In this document: positions 9,569-20,600 of the stretch, piece by piece
Position numbering within the stretch: position 1 is the first letter of the stretch
Layout of the letters: every line of letters starts with the position of its first letter
DNA from: Mayamaea pseudoterrestris
Lineage: Eukaryota; Bacillariophyta; Bacillariophyceae; Sellaphorales; Sellaphoraceae
Length of the DNA: 64,000 nt
Direction: 5' to 3'
NCBI GenBank assembly: GCA_027923505.1
Contig: BROI01000005.1
Coordinates: forward strand, 992,001-1,056,000
Notes under the pieces: generated by a model
Seen by the model: the letters and a program-made list of their open reading frames with translations, nothing else
Database searches by the model: none
Told to the model about the DNA's origin: nothing
Position numbers and translations under genes: made by a program

Positions 9569-10437
9569 GCTTGTTGTAAATAACGATGATTTATGCTTTG
9601 CTTTGCTTTATAGACTGTACCAATTGAAGGAATGACGGCAATAGAAATACAATGATCTTGATCCATCAAACCGACGCGCGATGTTTTTGCTTGGTTGGAT
9701 GTGCACGCCGGACGCAGCGGCATGGCGGACAGACTGCTGATAATGTTGTGAAACGACTGCCAGTGAAAACTACGTCATGAGGCAATAAATTAAACCAGTG
9801 CCAGTGAAAACTACGTCATAAGGCAATAATAAAAAAGAGTGCCAGTGAAAACTTTGTCATTAGGCTTTAATACGAAATGAGTGCCCGTGAGAACTGCGTC
9901 ATCTCCGAATAAGCCTTCTTCATTGAAAACGTCGCCAAAAGCAATACTACGAAACGAGTGCCAGTGTCAATGACGTCACAAGGCAATAGTACGAAACGAG
10001 TGCCAATGTCAATTTCGCCAGAAGGCAATAGTACGAAACAAGTGCCAGTGTCAATTAAGTCATTAGGCAATAGTATGAAACGAGTGCCAATGTCAATTAC
10101 GTCATTAGGCAATACTACGAAACGAGTGCCAGTGTCAATGACGTCACAAGGCAATAGTACGAAACGAGTGCCAATGTCAATTTCGCCAGAAGGCAATAGT
10201 ACGAAACAAGTGCCAGTGTCAATTAAGTCATTAGGCAATAGTATGAAACGAGTGCCAATGTCAATTACGTCATTAGGCAATGTTACGAAACAAGTTCAAG
10301 TGAGTCGGCTTTTCCGTCTGCCATCCTTGCGACCTCACCGCTCCAACATCCAACACAACATCGCATCGCGAAGCACCCACTAGCGGAGTATCATTCGTAC
10401 ATACCTCCTGCATGCAAGACCACCAAGACCTTGCATA
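9569..10437. promoter_or_regulatory. Shared divergent promoter of the La gene and the dioxygenase-like gene, largely repeats
   Basis: The region separates two head-to-head start codons, 9568 (minus) and 10438 (plus). Most of it is the 42-bp repeat array annotated separately at 9750-10290. ACGTCA/TGACGT half sites, the core of CRE/bZIP elements, occur repeatedly. No coding gene is supported: long open frames on both strands arise because 42 is a multiple of three. Confidence 0.7.
9750..10290. repeat. Tandem array of 42-bp units with 168-bp higher-order structure and CRE-like sites
   Basis: The core 9948-10283 holds eight 42-bp units in the order A B C D A B C D. The second block of four copies the first except for the last two bases. 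Unit borders are 9948, 9990, 10032, 10074, 10116, 10158, 10200 and 10242. All units share (T/C)GAAAC(G/A)AGTGCC and GGCAAT. Units A contain palindromic TGACGTCA (9971-9978, 10139-10146) and units D TTACGTCA (10097-10104, 10265-10272). Units B and C have degenerate versions. Upstream, 9750-9947 holds about four diverged units, three with CGTCAT. Expansion appears to have been by duplication of four-unit blocks. In diatoms, ACGTCA/TGACGT elements are known as CO2/cAMP-responsive sites; whether they work here is inference. Confidence 0.92.
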
Positions 10438-11715
10438 ATGAATGACTTTGTGCATCGTGACGGGTTTCCAGCCCTGAGGCTTTCCAAGAAGGAGAACAAG
10501 AATGACGAGGACAACGATGCCAACGACGAGACTCCAGAAACAAGCGTATGGAACACTCACGACGATGAAGCAATTCCTCGCCATGCGTTTTGGGCTTGTC
10601 CTGACGCACTCCAAGTAAAGACCATTGACAAGCTCCGTCAAGATTGTCGAACCGTGTTCACTGCTCGCGCCAAGGATGACGGACAAGCCTACAGCGCTGG
10701 CATCACCTACTTTTGTCCATCGCTCATGCCGCCCCGATGTGCTTTGGAAGCCTTGGCGCTTGACATCTTTCGAATGCATACCCAGCACTTGGCGGACGAT
10801 GTCATGGTTCCAGAACAATCTGGAGCCGAGTGGTGGACCTTGGTTATGGATGATGATAAAGATGAACATGATGACAAGAAGAAGGAGAACGATAGCGATG
10901 ATGTTCCTTCCAACGACGAAGATGACGAGAGTGACGAGGTTGGACTTCATTTCGACGCCGACTATGGGCTAGAGGAGCAAGCATCTGGACTCTTGCTACA
11001 CCCGCGACTGGCTACGGTCACCTATCTATCGGATTATGGCGCGCCAACCGTTGTTTTCGACAAGCGGTCGCCGACAGTCAAAGATGTAAACAAATCGTCG
11101 CTGCAGGGAGACATCACCAAAGGCTGGCTGTCCAGTCCATCTGTCGGAAAACACATTGCCTTTGACGGAAGGCTGCTGCATGGTGCGCCTGCCACCTTTT
11201 TTCCAGGAGCTACACTCGATGGCAACGTTATGGCCTCGGAGGATGGACCACCAATCAAGAAGCAAAAGATGGATCGCGTTCGATACACTTTTCTCGTAAA
11301 TATATGGATCAATCATTGTCCACTCGATGCGGAACCACTGGAGGACAGCATTGTCGAGCAACTGACGCCGGTCCATGTCGCGAACAAGCCGTTGTATATT
11401 TGGAAATCAAACTTGCCTGCAGCACTTGAAAACTCCTATGCTTGCACCAATGTGAAATTAAATAAGCACGGAAATGATGAAGAGCCCGCAGGCGAAGAAG
11501 AGTTTGTTCTATGCGATCGCTTGTTAACCGTCAAGTACAATTCGACTATGGAGGATCTGCATAAAGTTGCTACAATAGCAAGAAGCAACGATGGTACGGT
11601 AGAGCTGATTATTGCACCTGACGTTGTTACATTGAAGGTTGGTGGACGCGTAACTGAAAATGACGATGAAGGGAGTAGTAATGATGGAGAAGTAGTGACT
11701 GATGTTATTGGGTAG
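10438..11715 (+). CDS. Predicted 2-oxoglutarate/Fe(II) dioxygenase-like protein
   Basis: Single exon, 425 aa. An acidic insert (about residues 139-165) precedes HFDADYG near residue 171, a candidate HxD iron ligand pair. LLHGAP near residue 247 supplies the distal His, and VRYTFLVNIWINH near 281 the Arg and strand expected to hold 2-oxoglutarate. Strand-like blocks ATVTYLSDYGAPTVVFD lie between them. The order HxD...H...R fits the double-stranded beta-helix fold. The substrate is unknown. The N-terminus has FWACPDAL near residue 45. The first ATG is used; expression likely starts from the 42-bp array. It could alternatively be a catalytically inactive cupin-like relative. Confidence 0.68.
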   Translation: MNDFVHRDGFPALRLSKKENKNDEDNDANDETPETSVWNTHDDEAIPRHAFWACPDALQVKTIDKLRQDCRTVFTARAKDDGQAYSAGITYFCPSLMPPRCALEALALDIFRMHTQHLADDVMVPEQSGAEWWTLVMDDDKDEHDDKKKENDSDDVPSNDEDDESDEVGLHFDADYGLEEQASGLLLHPRLATVTYLSDYGAPTVVFDKRSPTVKDVNKSSLQGDITKGWLSSPSVGKHIAFDGRLLHGAPATFFPGATLDGNVMASEDGPPIKKQKMDRVRYTFLVNIWINHCPLDAEPLEDSIVEQLTPVHVANKPLYIWKSNLPAALENSYACTNVKLNKHGNDEEPAGEEEFVLCDRLLTVKYNSTMEDLHKVATIARSNDGTVELIIAPDVVTLKVGGRVTENDDEGSSNDGEVVTDVIG

Positions 11716-12220
11716 AGTATGATCTTGAAACCTGTACCACATTTATTTAGTAATGATTGAGCAACATGTATCATACGGTACAAGTTCTTCTACATACAGC
11801 TAAGAAACTTCTCGCTCGCTATCGATGGAGCAGAACTTGTACGAGTAGTGCGGTGTGCGGGTGCCAACTGGTCGCTTTGCGACACAGATACGAATCGTAC
11901 CGGTACGACTTGGAACGTCACGATCTTGACTCGGAATCTTGGCTTGGATCCTCCAGCTTGCAGCAGTTGCGGTTTTCTAAAAAATAAACTCTCGTCTTGC
12001 CAGTTCACACTACAGCGGCAACAAGTCTTTAGCTGCTTGTCGTTTGGCAGCAGATCAGGAAAGAATACTTGCAATAGCTTGAGTGAGGGATTGAGACGAT
12101 CCGAGCCATTTTCTGTAGTCGCAAGTTGCAAGGGACCCAAGCAGCATCTCCGACGCTGCAACAGCCACACCAGATATAGCTTCGCTAAATCGATTGATAG
12201 ACACGCCATTAACTACAGAG
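11716..12220 (+). other. Intergenic region upstream of the copine gene
   Basis: Contains TACCGGTA at 11898-11905 and no supported gene. A 202-codon plus-strand frame that overlaps the copine start in another frame has no family resemblance and was left out. Confidence 0.45.
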
Positions 12221-13939
12221 ATGAAAGTCGAACTCTCCATTCACGCCGTTCAGCTCAAGAATGTGGCCGGAGCCTTTCGCGGAACTTCCGATCCTTTTGC
12301 CGTTTTGACGCAAGTCGCCACCAAGCCAGGAACCAAGCCAATCGTTCTGGGACGCACCGAAGTCATGAAGAATACATTGAGTCCGCAGTGGGTATCGACC
12401 TTTACTTGCGACTATCAGCTTGGTACGCAGTGCAAGATTGCTGTCAGTATTTTTGACGAGGAAAAGAAATCTAGTAACAAACCCATGGGTTGCGCAGTCT
12501 TTGAAGTTGGCGAACTGCTTGGCGCTCGAGGAAACACCAAGGCCAAAAAGCTTCCACGTGGAGGAACAGTCTTCTGTATGGCACGCAAACAAGTTGGAAG
12601 CGGCGTTCTACGTCTTCAAGTCAAGGGAGCCAATCTCAAAAATGTAGAAGGAATGTTGAGCAAGAGTGATCCATTCTTTGAGCTGTCGCGCCGCGTTGAT
12701 GCGGCGGGGAGTCTGACCTACGACAAGGTCTTTCGGAGCAAAACTATCAAGAACAATCTCAACCCCGAATGGGAAGCTTCGGCCATTGAAATTAGTACGC
12801 TTTGCGGAGGAAACCTGGATCTGCCAATCAAATTTAGCGTCTTTGATTTTGAGGGCAGTGGCAAACACGTTGCAATGGGAAGCTTTGAAACGAGCGTTAA
12901 GGGCATGCAGCAAGCGGCAGCGTCAGGAACTACCATGCACTTGACACAAAAAAGCAAAGATGTTGGAAGCATTACCTTTCTGCGAGCCGATGTGGAAGGT
13001 ATGCAAGCAAGTGCAGGTAGTATCACCCAAGGACTTGCAAATACGCACATTTCTTCGTCAATTGCACCACGATCACAACCAACTTTAGAATCGGCCAATT
13101 TTATTGACTATGTTTCGGGAGGTTGCGATTTGAATGTTGTCGTTGCCATTGATTTTACTGGCTCCAATGGCGATCCCCGCCAGCCAGGCACGCTTCATCA
13201 TCTTGATCCACATTCAAAGAATGCCTACGAAAAAGCGATCACATCAATCGTTGGCATTTTGGAAGCGTACGACTCGGATAAAATGTTTCCAGTTGTTGGG
13301 TTCGGCGCGAAATATCATGGCGTTGTCAACCACTGCTTTCAGTGCGGACCCATGGAGGAGGTTCATGGCATCGATGGGGTTTTGACAGCCTACAACCAAG
13401 TGTTTCATTCCGGCTTGGTCATGAGTTCACCTACGGTATTTACTGGCGTGATTGAGATGGCGGCGGCTCGCGCACATCACAAGTTTGAGGATGCTAAGCG
13501 ACGAAATCAGCAGGCGTATACGGTCCTGCTGATCATTACGGATGGAGCTGTTTCTGATCCAGCTGCCACTGCGGCGAGCATCCGACAAATAAGTGATGCG
13601 CCACTTTCAATTGTCATTGTAGGTGTCGGCGATGCTGATTTCTCCAGCATGCACTTTTTGGACGATGAACCTAAGGCCAAGCGAGACATTGTGCAGTTTG
13701 TTGAATATAACAAGCATTCGCGCAATAGCTGTGATCTTAGTACGGCGACACTTTGCGAGATTCCGGCGCAAGTGGAAAGGTATTTCAAAACCAAGGGCAT
13801 TGGACCGTTGCCAATGGTCGTGGCTAAGGAGGAAGAGGTATTCGTTGAGGATGAAAGAGAAGTTGACTTGACTTTGAATATTAGTGAGGACGAGATCGTC
13901 GTGACGAGTGGCGGAGATGACTTTGCCAGTGGCTTTTAA
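12221..13939 (+). CDS. Copine (two C2 domains plus vWA-like domain)
   Basis: Single exon; the first ATG gives 572 aa. The frame stays open upstream to a TTG, which is not used as the start. C2A covers about residues 1-125 and includes GTSDPFAVL, and C2B about 130-255 with LSKSDPFFEL. The copine A domain spans about 300-520 and contains the signature DFTGSNGDP near residue 311, a MIDAS-like metal site, then VVGFGAK and IITDGAVSDP. Copines are Ca2+-dependent phospholipid-binding proteins of membranes and signalling. The C-terminal 45 residues are acidic and variable. Confidence 0.95.
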   Translation: MKVELSIHAVQLKNVAGAFRGTSDPFAVLTQVATKPGTKPIVLGRTEVMKNTLSPQWVSTFTCDYQLGTQCKIAVSIFDEEKKSSNKPMGCAVFEVGELLGARGNTKAKKLPRGGTVFCMARKQVGSGVLRLQVKGANLKNVEGMLSKSDPFFELSRRVDAAGSLTYDKVFRSKTIKNNLNPEWEASAIEISTLCGGNLDLPIKFSVFDFEGSGKHVAMGSFETSVKGMQQAAASGTTMHLTQKSKDVGSITFLRADVEGMQASAGSITQGLANTHISSSIAPRSQPTLESANFIDYVSGGCDLNVVVAIDFTGSNGDPRQPGTLHHLDPHSKNAYEKAITSIVGILEAYDSDKMFPVVGFGAKYHGVVNHCFQCGPMEEVHGIDGVLTAYNQVFHSGLVMSSPTVFTGVIEMAAARAHHKFEDAKRRNQQAYTVLLIITDGAVSDPAATAASIRQISDAPLSIVIVGVGDADFSSMHFLDDEPKAKRDIVQFVEYNKHSRNSCDLSTATLCEIPAQVERYFKTKGIGPLPMVVAKEEEVFVEDEREVDLTLNISEDEIVVTSGGDDFASGF

Positions 13940-13976
13940 ACAAGTAAGCATGCTAAATGTGTTACGGTCGTACTTT

Positions 13977-16900
13977 CTATCGATTATTTCGTCTAGCTTC
14001 AGCAGCAGCTGCTGCTGCAACATCGCGGCCAATTCCCATACCCGCCCAAATGTCCATTGCTTGAGATTCTTCACCGCCGATGAAGGTTGACTTCTGGTCC
14101 TGCGCCATCCGACCAATTAATTTCAAAGCGGCAAGATTGTAACCGACAATGTCACGTGATTCGGCGAGACGTAAGCGCAACTGGTGCCGGAGCTCACGCA
14201 AAGGAATCGCCAGGGACTTGTTGGCGACCACCTGCCATTGATGCACCTTCACGAGAAAGATTGCCACCTTCGAGCAAGTCTCGACGCCCCTACCTTGCTT
14301 CAGAAGGATGGCGCAATAGTATATCAATCTTTCGACGTGGCTGTGCGACAAAACAAGCAAACTCTGCTCGAGTTCGACATTTTTGATTGACTTAAGAATC
14401 CAAAGCACATAGTGCGCAGGTAACATGCCCATTAGCAGCGGATTCAATTGTCGCATCTTTCTCGTACTTTGGTGGTGATTTCGAAACAATGCGACCTCTT
14501 TTAACTCCTGGTCGGCCCGTTCAAGTCCGTCCATAAGGCGGTCGCCTGCGCTGATAGTCATGACACTTTTCTTGACAGCAGCCTCGCTTTGTGGTTGATT
14601 GTCATCGTCAACAGACTTATCGTCGCTGTCCAAGTTCGCCTTTCCGTGCAAAATCGCGACAGTGCCACTGTCGTCTCTACTTCCTATCCGATCAAATACT
14701 TGCTCCAGCTCTCGCTCTCGCTCCTCTTGAAGAAAAACAATATCCTTTGTTCGTTCCCAAACTCGTACTTGCCGATCCATCCCACACGTCAACACAAACG
14801 CACCCGTCCGACTTATTGCGACACTATTTACTTCGGCTGTGTGTCCAGCTAGTGCGAGAATCTGTTCAAAGCGATCACCGTCCCAGTACCGCACCGAGCC
14901 ATCCTTGCTCGTCGAAAAGAAGTTGTGCGTTCGACGAACAAATCGAACATCAGTGATAGAATCCTCGTGGCCATGAAGGGTGCGATGCGTATCGCCAAAG
15001 TCTAAACCGTGAATCTTGATAGTCTTGTCGGCCGATGCTGATGCTAGTAAAGCATCGTCGTCGCTGCAATCGATAGCCAAGACTGGAAGCTTGTGACCAT
15101 ATAAACTGAGAAACAGCTTGAGCGAATCTTCGAAGAAAACCTTCACAGTACAATCGAGCGAAGCCACGCAAACCAATCGCTTGGATTGCGCGTGGGAGTA
15201 GCGCACTGCAATGACCTCATCCGACATTTTAAGAGAGCGAGTGTGCACGAGGACTGGGTCATGGCCGATACCTTCTTCGCCGTCGCTCTGTTCCCCTGAT
15301 GCCTCGACATCCCAAAATTTTACTTCTTTTGCTCCACCAGAAACGAGAGTGATGGAGCCGTCCACAGTTGTTGGTTTGCGTACGTCAACACTCCAAACAG
15401 CCGATTCGTGTGCTTTTTCTTCTAAAAAAACAACCTCCCCAGCCGCTATGTCGATTACTAATAAATGCCCTTCTCTCGTCCCTACAACGACGTGTCTGTT
15501 GCCTGGCAAAAAAACCACGCAAAGACCATAAGCTGCAGCGAGCTTGGATTTTGATCGCGTATTGGGCGACAAGGACTGGATACACGTTCGGGACCTGACG
15601 TTCCAAATCTTGACCGTGTTCTTGCTAACGGTGCAGGCCATATTGTCATCTGAAGAAAGGCTCACCGCTCTAATTCCAGTGGGATGACCGGATGTGTCCA
15701 TCGAGGCAATTTTGTTGCATGCAATTGTTAATCGTGCGCCTTCCTTGCCGGCAACCCGCGAGATGGAGAATGTCTCGTAAGCGTTTGTGGTCAAAGCACA
15801 AACAACGCGCACCATTTCCCCTCGTTCCTTATGAACCGCAAATGCAAAATTTCGCACTTTATGACTCGCGTGAATAGTTGATAGATGTTCGAACTCATCC
15901 GACGCCTTGAGGGTGCTAGGATCCAGTTGTTGCTCCTCTGATGGGAGAGCTTCATGCTCATCATCCGACAAAATCAAATCGTCCAACATGCCCCGCTTCT
16001 GTGCTGCTGTTTGTCCGCCATCACTTTGTCTCTTCTTGTCCTTCTCCTCTCGGCGTCTTAGTCGGCGTTGACGCTTCTTGGTGCTTTCTTGCGCGCTCCG
16101 CACAATGTAAACATCAACACTCTTTGAATTGCCGTGCAATACACCAACATACTTGCCGCTGGGATGAAAGTGAAGGCTCTGAATCTTCTCAGCCAATATC
16201 GCCACGTTAGGAGGTGGAGGAAGCATGCCCATGAATTGACAAACATCTTCACAAGCAAGATTCGACGGTGCCACCGAATCTGCGACAAGATTTGAAGCCA
16301 CTCGTGTGGGTGTTTGGAGTGACCAAACGCGCACCTGGCCGTCGCTGCCGCCGGTAATTAGGCGACGACGAAACTCAGTCTTCTCTACTCCAAACTCACT
16401 ATGTTGCTCCAAAGTATGATTGCTCCATAAGCGCGCGATGGCAGCACCAATAACTTCACCACGATGATTTGCAAGCGTCTGAATACAGCACTGTCCTGCA
16501 AGATCCCATACCTTGATCAATCCGTCTAGACTCGTTGTTACTAACAAATCGAGGCCGGTCAGTTCGAGAAACATGACTTGAGTAATTCCTCCGACGTGAC
16601 CCAACAGTCGAAACAGTCCAGTTTCCGCAACAACATCCCACAGAACCACAGATCCATAACTTCCGCCCGATGCAAGCCTTCCACCGTTCCCGTCAAACGA
16701 CAATGTCCGAACTGGACTCTGATTGTGCCCATTAAGTACGAGTGGAGGTTCGCGGTGATCGTTGCCGTCTTCGCCTTCATTGTTGAGCAAGGAGTGGATC
16801 AAATTTTGCTGACGCTGAATCAGAAGTTCATCGGACGTCACGGTCCATATTCGGATAGCGCCGTCGACCCAGCCACTCGCTAAGCGAAAAATTATTTGAG

Positions 16901-17270
16901 TATTGCTGATGCTTGCCGCGTCAATGTTTGTAAGTGTGTGTGTGTCGAAGCAAACGACTTCATCATTATTCCAAGCCCGACCCGTTCCCACTCCTCCTGC
17001 AAGCTCTTGATAGTGAAAGAACCGCCATACTGGAAGACTCGTCTTGGTATTATAAAGAGTAATGCTGCTTCCCGTCGTTGCCGCGAGTAAGTTGTTCATG
17101 AAAGAATTTGTCGCTGATATTGAGCTGTTAATGGCACCCGACGCTTCGACTGCGCCGACGAACTTTACGACGGCATTGGAAGGCGGCGCCTTGGACGAGC
17201 CAGAAGAAAAGATTAATCCAAAAGTATCAGCGCATTCGTAGCGCAGGTACGTATGCTGGTTAGTCGTCAT
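13977..17270 (-). CDS. UTP12: UTP12/WDR3, WD40 protein of the small-subunit processome
   Basis: Single exon, 1097 aa. Two sets of WD40 repeats are visible, for example LVTTSLDGLIKVWDLAG, RLITGGSDGQVRVWSL, VSGGAKEVKFWDVEA and LLASASADKTIKIHGLD, with FSTSKDGSVRYWD before the C-terminal part. A Lys/Arg-rich insert (KKRQRRLRRREEKDKKR) lies between the sets. The end is an alpha-helical Utp12 domain, and the last residues DIWAGMGIG...AEARRNNR resemble the WDR3 tail. The protein works with UTP13/UTP1-type partners in U3 snoRNP processing of 18S rRNA. Upstream (17419-17447) is an inverted repeat TACCGTAC...GTACGGTA that may be a promoter element. The gene lies downstream of and on the same strand as the large membrane protein. 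Confidence 0.94.
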   Translation of the reverse strand: MTTNQHTYLRYECADTFGLIFSSGSSKAPPSNAVVKFVGAVEASGAINSSISATNSFMNNLLAATTGSSITLYNTKTSLPVWRFFHYQELAGGVGTGRAWNNDEVVCFDTHTLTNIDAASISNTQIIFRLASGWVDGAIRIWTVTSDELLIQRQQNLIHSLLNNEGEDGNDHREPPLVLNGHNQSPVRTLSFDGNGGRLASGGSYGSVVLWDVVAETGLFRLLGHVGGITQVMFLELTGLDLLVTTSLDGLIKVWDLAGQCCIQTLANHRGEVIGAAIARLWSNHTLEQHSEFGVEKTEFRRRLITGGSDGQVRVWSLQTPTRVASNLVADSVAPSNLACEDVCQFMGMLPPPPNVAILAEKIQSLHFHPSGKYVGVLHGNSKSVDVYIVRSAQESTKKRQRRLRRREEKDKKRQSDGGQTAAQKRGMLDDLILSDDEHEALPSEEQQLDPSTLKASDEFEHLSTIHASHKVRNFAFAVHKERGEMVRVVCALTTNAYETFSISRVAGKEGARLTIACNKIASMDTSGHPTGIRAVSLSSDDNMACTVSKNTVKIWNVRSRTCIQSLSPNTRSKSKLAAAYGLCVVFLPGNRHVVVGTREGHLLVIDIAAGEVVFLEEKAHESAVWSVDVRKPTTVDGSITLVSGGAKEVKFWDVEASGEQSDGEEGIGHDPVLVHTRSLKMSDEVIAVRYSHAQSKRLVCVASLDCTVKVFFEDSLKLFLSLYGHKLPVLAIDCSDDDALLASASADKTIKIHGLDFGDTHRTLHGHEDSITDVRFVRRTHNFFSTSKDGSVRYWDGDRFEQILALAGHTAEVNSVAISRTGAFVLTCGMDRQVRVWERTKDIVFLQEERERELEQVFDRIGSRDDSGTVAILHGKANLDSDDKSVDDDNQPQSEAAVKKSVMTISAGDRLMDGLERADQELKEVALFRNHHQSTRKMRQLNPLLMGMLPAHYVLWILKSIKNVELEQSLLVLSHSHVERLIYYCAILLKQGRGVETCSKVAIFLVKVHQWQVVANKSLAIPLRELRHQLRLRLAESRDIVGYNLAALKLIGRMAQDQKSTFIGGEESQAMDIWAGMGIGRDVAAAAAAEARRNNR

Positions 17271-17608
17271 GGTTGATATGAGCTGATAAGAGCAGAGGAG
17301 AAGCAGTAGTAATCCAATCTACTTGCATCAATAGATAATGCAGGGAATTGGAGAATTCGATAATATTGCTTGGCCCTCGAGCAATCTGGCAACTGTCGCA
17401 GCGACATCAACACACAAGTACCGTACTGTACGACACACTGTACGGTAGCTATGGCTTGGGTGTCGTGACCTATGCTACGGTACGGCTTACGTAAAGCCAG
17501 AAAACTCAACTATTGTACCATCAAATCGTAACTCAGGCAAAATTTATACAAATCATAGCCTAGCGCCATTGCTCGTCGGTCAACAATAACTCAAACGATA
17601 AAAATACT
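17271..17608 (-). promoter_or_regulatory. Upstream region of UTP12 with GTAC-rich inverted repeats
   Basis: The region holds TACCGTAC (17419-17426) and GTACGGTA (17440-17447), which can pair over a 13-nt spacer, and another TACGGTAC just after 17473. No coding potential was seen. The strings are related to the TACCGGTA palindrome found elsewhere in the window. Confidence 0.4.
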
Positions 17609-20600
17609 TCATTCTTTGTCAACGACAGTCCATGGGAAGTACGTCGCCAACCACTCCACTAGGTTAAGTCCTTGACGATCAATCATTAAAAGAGTCTTGC
17701 GGTTTCCACTGCTTCGGAGGATGCATTCATCGACCGCCATATGGGCCAGGCGCAACACCACCGACACCAAAACCGAGTTCAGTAGTGCTGCCACGACTAA
17801 GATCACCGCACTCTTGGATACATGTGTTCTAACAGTATAGCAAGTGGCGTCGTCCCGCTCCAACGTGTCCTTTAATATCTCATCCACGAAATCACAGTAA
17901 TCCCCTACCATGAAAGCGGCAAACGTGGAGGTCTGCATCACGGCGGCGAAAACGGACAACGCAAAAACTTCAATCGCGCTCCAAGCATTCGCAATCTCAG
18001 CCAATGACATTACAAATAATCGACGTTTTAGTGTCAGAGGTTTCAGCACAAGAATGAGGAGTAGTGCAAGGCAACCGAGGGGAGCGATGATAGTATAAAA
18101 GAAGTACAGTCCTTGCAGAGCTGCAATAAAGAGTGACTCTGGATTCTGCATTGACGTCCGCAGCGACAGTCCCAAAGAAATGAGCGAATATTCGGTGCGC
18201 TTGCTACCTTCGATGGCATAGCCCGCCAATCCACCAATATCAAAGACGAAACTGGTTGTCGTGGCTCCAATAGCAATGAGCGCTAAGACAAGTAAGAAAC
18301 ATGCGACCAATAGCGACACAAAAGGAGCAGACAGTCGGCGAATCAAGTCATCCACTTGAAACTCGTGCAATCGCAATGAGTCCAGCTTGTTATCACTCTC
18401 GGGGATAGATTGAAGCTCGCATCGTCGGTGATAGTATATAAGCACATGACCAACAACCAAGGAAAGGTTAGTTGCAAGTAAAAACCCATAAAATCCAAAG
18501 TGCGGCGTCACAAACACATCCAATGCTATATTGCTATACAGTGTAGCGTGATAGCGAAAGGCGACCATAAATAGAATCATCACGTATGCGTCAACCAGCG
18601 AAAACTTGCCCAAGCCGTCGAGTGCCAGCAAGTACCGGCCTCGTCGACGGGGTGATAAAGTGCAGGGGGCAGCAATCCACGCGTAGAGGAGCATGATAAG
18701 CTTGGTGTACGGCCAGATACCGCTTAAACTAACGACCAGCAAAAAGAGTGGATAGATGCGCGCTTTGAGCATGTCTCGAGCAGTATTTATCAGCCCAAAA
18801 GCAAAGACTGACGGCAGGGCCAAATGTTGATTGTTGATTGTGGCGTAGACGTCCACTGTCGCTCCCACTCCTAAATTGCTTGAAACCAAAAGTACAGTTG
18901 TGCTGACAATCAAAACAGTAACGCCGATTTTTGCAAAAAAAGGCACGCACGGATTGTCTATGAGGCGTCGTGTCTCGTCAAGTGGGACGTCGATCACAGC
19001 ATCAGGTGGCTCACCTTGCAGCAGCGGCTGCAACAACTCGTCATCGCTGGCAGATAATGTCACATGCCTATCCGCCAAGCTTTCTTTTGTTGAAGTCCTA
19101 GGTATGAGTAATAAGGTCGGCTGGGCCAGAATGAAGAACGCGAGGATCGTCATTAATATTCCCAAGACATTTACTCCGTCGAAGCCATCATCACCCCATT
19201 CAGGCGATGACATGCCGCACTGAGTGTTTGTAGTTCCTTGAATATGCAGTGATGCTGACTTGACCATTTCCCAAATCGTAAGAATAATCCAGTCAGTAGC
19301 TGAAGCAGGCGCTTGCGCGATCCAAGGGTATTCGCGAGAATCAAAATTTATCGCGTAGGAGTCAAACAACCCATTTTGATCCATGGATGCGTTTACATCA
19401 AACAGCATAGTTAGAATACCCAGTTGACCCCGCATGCGATCGACATTCGCACTGACCGTAGGTAGAGTGAGGCATTGCCCATGTTGTAAAACATCCGAAA
19501 CATGAATTTGCTGCACGCGCGCCAAATCGTACTGGATTACAGATTCCACGAGGCAATCAAAACTACTCACAGCAAGACGCCCTTTAATCGAGAGCACAAG
19601 ACCCAATGGAACGTAGCTCGCGTCGCCCGAAAACAATATTTGCGGCTGTGAATCAATGGCCATGTCAGCCGCTCCAAAGTATATGCTGCTGTTTAGTCCA
19701 ATCCCGTCCAGCATGGGAGCGAGTATTTTCAGTTCCCGCACGCTCCCTGTGTTTGCAATTGTAAATTGCTGCAAGTTAATGCGCAATGAATCATTAACAC
19801 TTGACGATTTGATTGTTTCCACGACGGCCCGAGAGAGGAAGTTGCTTGTGCAGGCGATAAACCCATTAAGCTGTTTCAGTGTTGTTGATTCGCCAAGCAA
19901 ATTGTTGAGTGAGGTAAGCGGCCAAAAATCGGAAAAGTTCGCTAGTCGAGGAAGCACTTTATCATTCGCACGTGGTCCGTGGCATGATCCATCCGAAGTA
20001 GATGCGCGATGAAGCCAGTCGTTCAAGGTTTGTTTCGCCACCCGACGAGTAAATCCGTATAGCGCCTGGCGCGCGTATAAGGAGTAGTCACGAAGTACAA
20101 GCTCAAGAACGTTATTCAGCACATCATCAAGGTCGCCTTCGAATTGCCCACCAAGTGGTCCTTGGTGAAAACGCATGCTGGGAGTTAGCGTCAGGCCGGA
20201 CAATCGCACCTTTATTCCCAAATCCGTTGCTAGCAGCTTCGCTATCGCACCCAATATGCAGCTGACTTGAGGACTCTTCTCGCCGATTATTATTCCCTCT
20301 AGCGCCCCCATAAAGTTGGCAATAGTCAAGTTTTGCCATGCCAAGGGTTCCAAATCGATTGCCATGGTCAGCCAGGCATCCAGCGAGGAAGCGTTTACGT
20401 CCAAGCGAAAATGTTCCAACAAATCGTCGCCTTGAAACATTCCCCCAATGGATGATATATTGGCTGACAAGTTAAAGGAAGCCAACATATTATGCAACGT
20501 CGACAATCGAGTTGTAAAATCGTCATTATTGGTCGGTTGCAACAATGCTGCGTGCGACCAGTCATCCAAACCCGATAGCACCATCGATTGAATAACTACT

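Noticed and set aside
9750-10290. CRISPR-like array
   Set aside because: Units abut with no unique spacers, and the genome is eukaryotic.
9867-10383. Open frames on both strands across the repeat array encoding 14-residue repeats
   Set aside because: They follow from a 42-bp unit without stops. Both strands are open, there is no conserved protein, and the sequence between La and the dioxygenase-like gene is promoter.
11848-12456. 202-codon plus-strand frame
   Set aside because: It overlaps the copine start in another frame and has no family resemblance.
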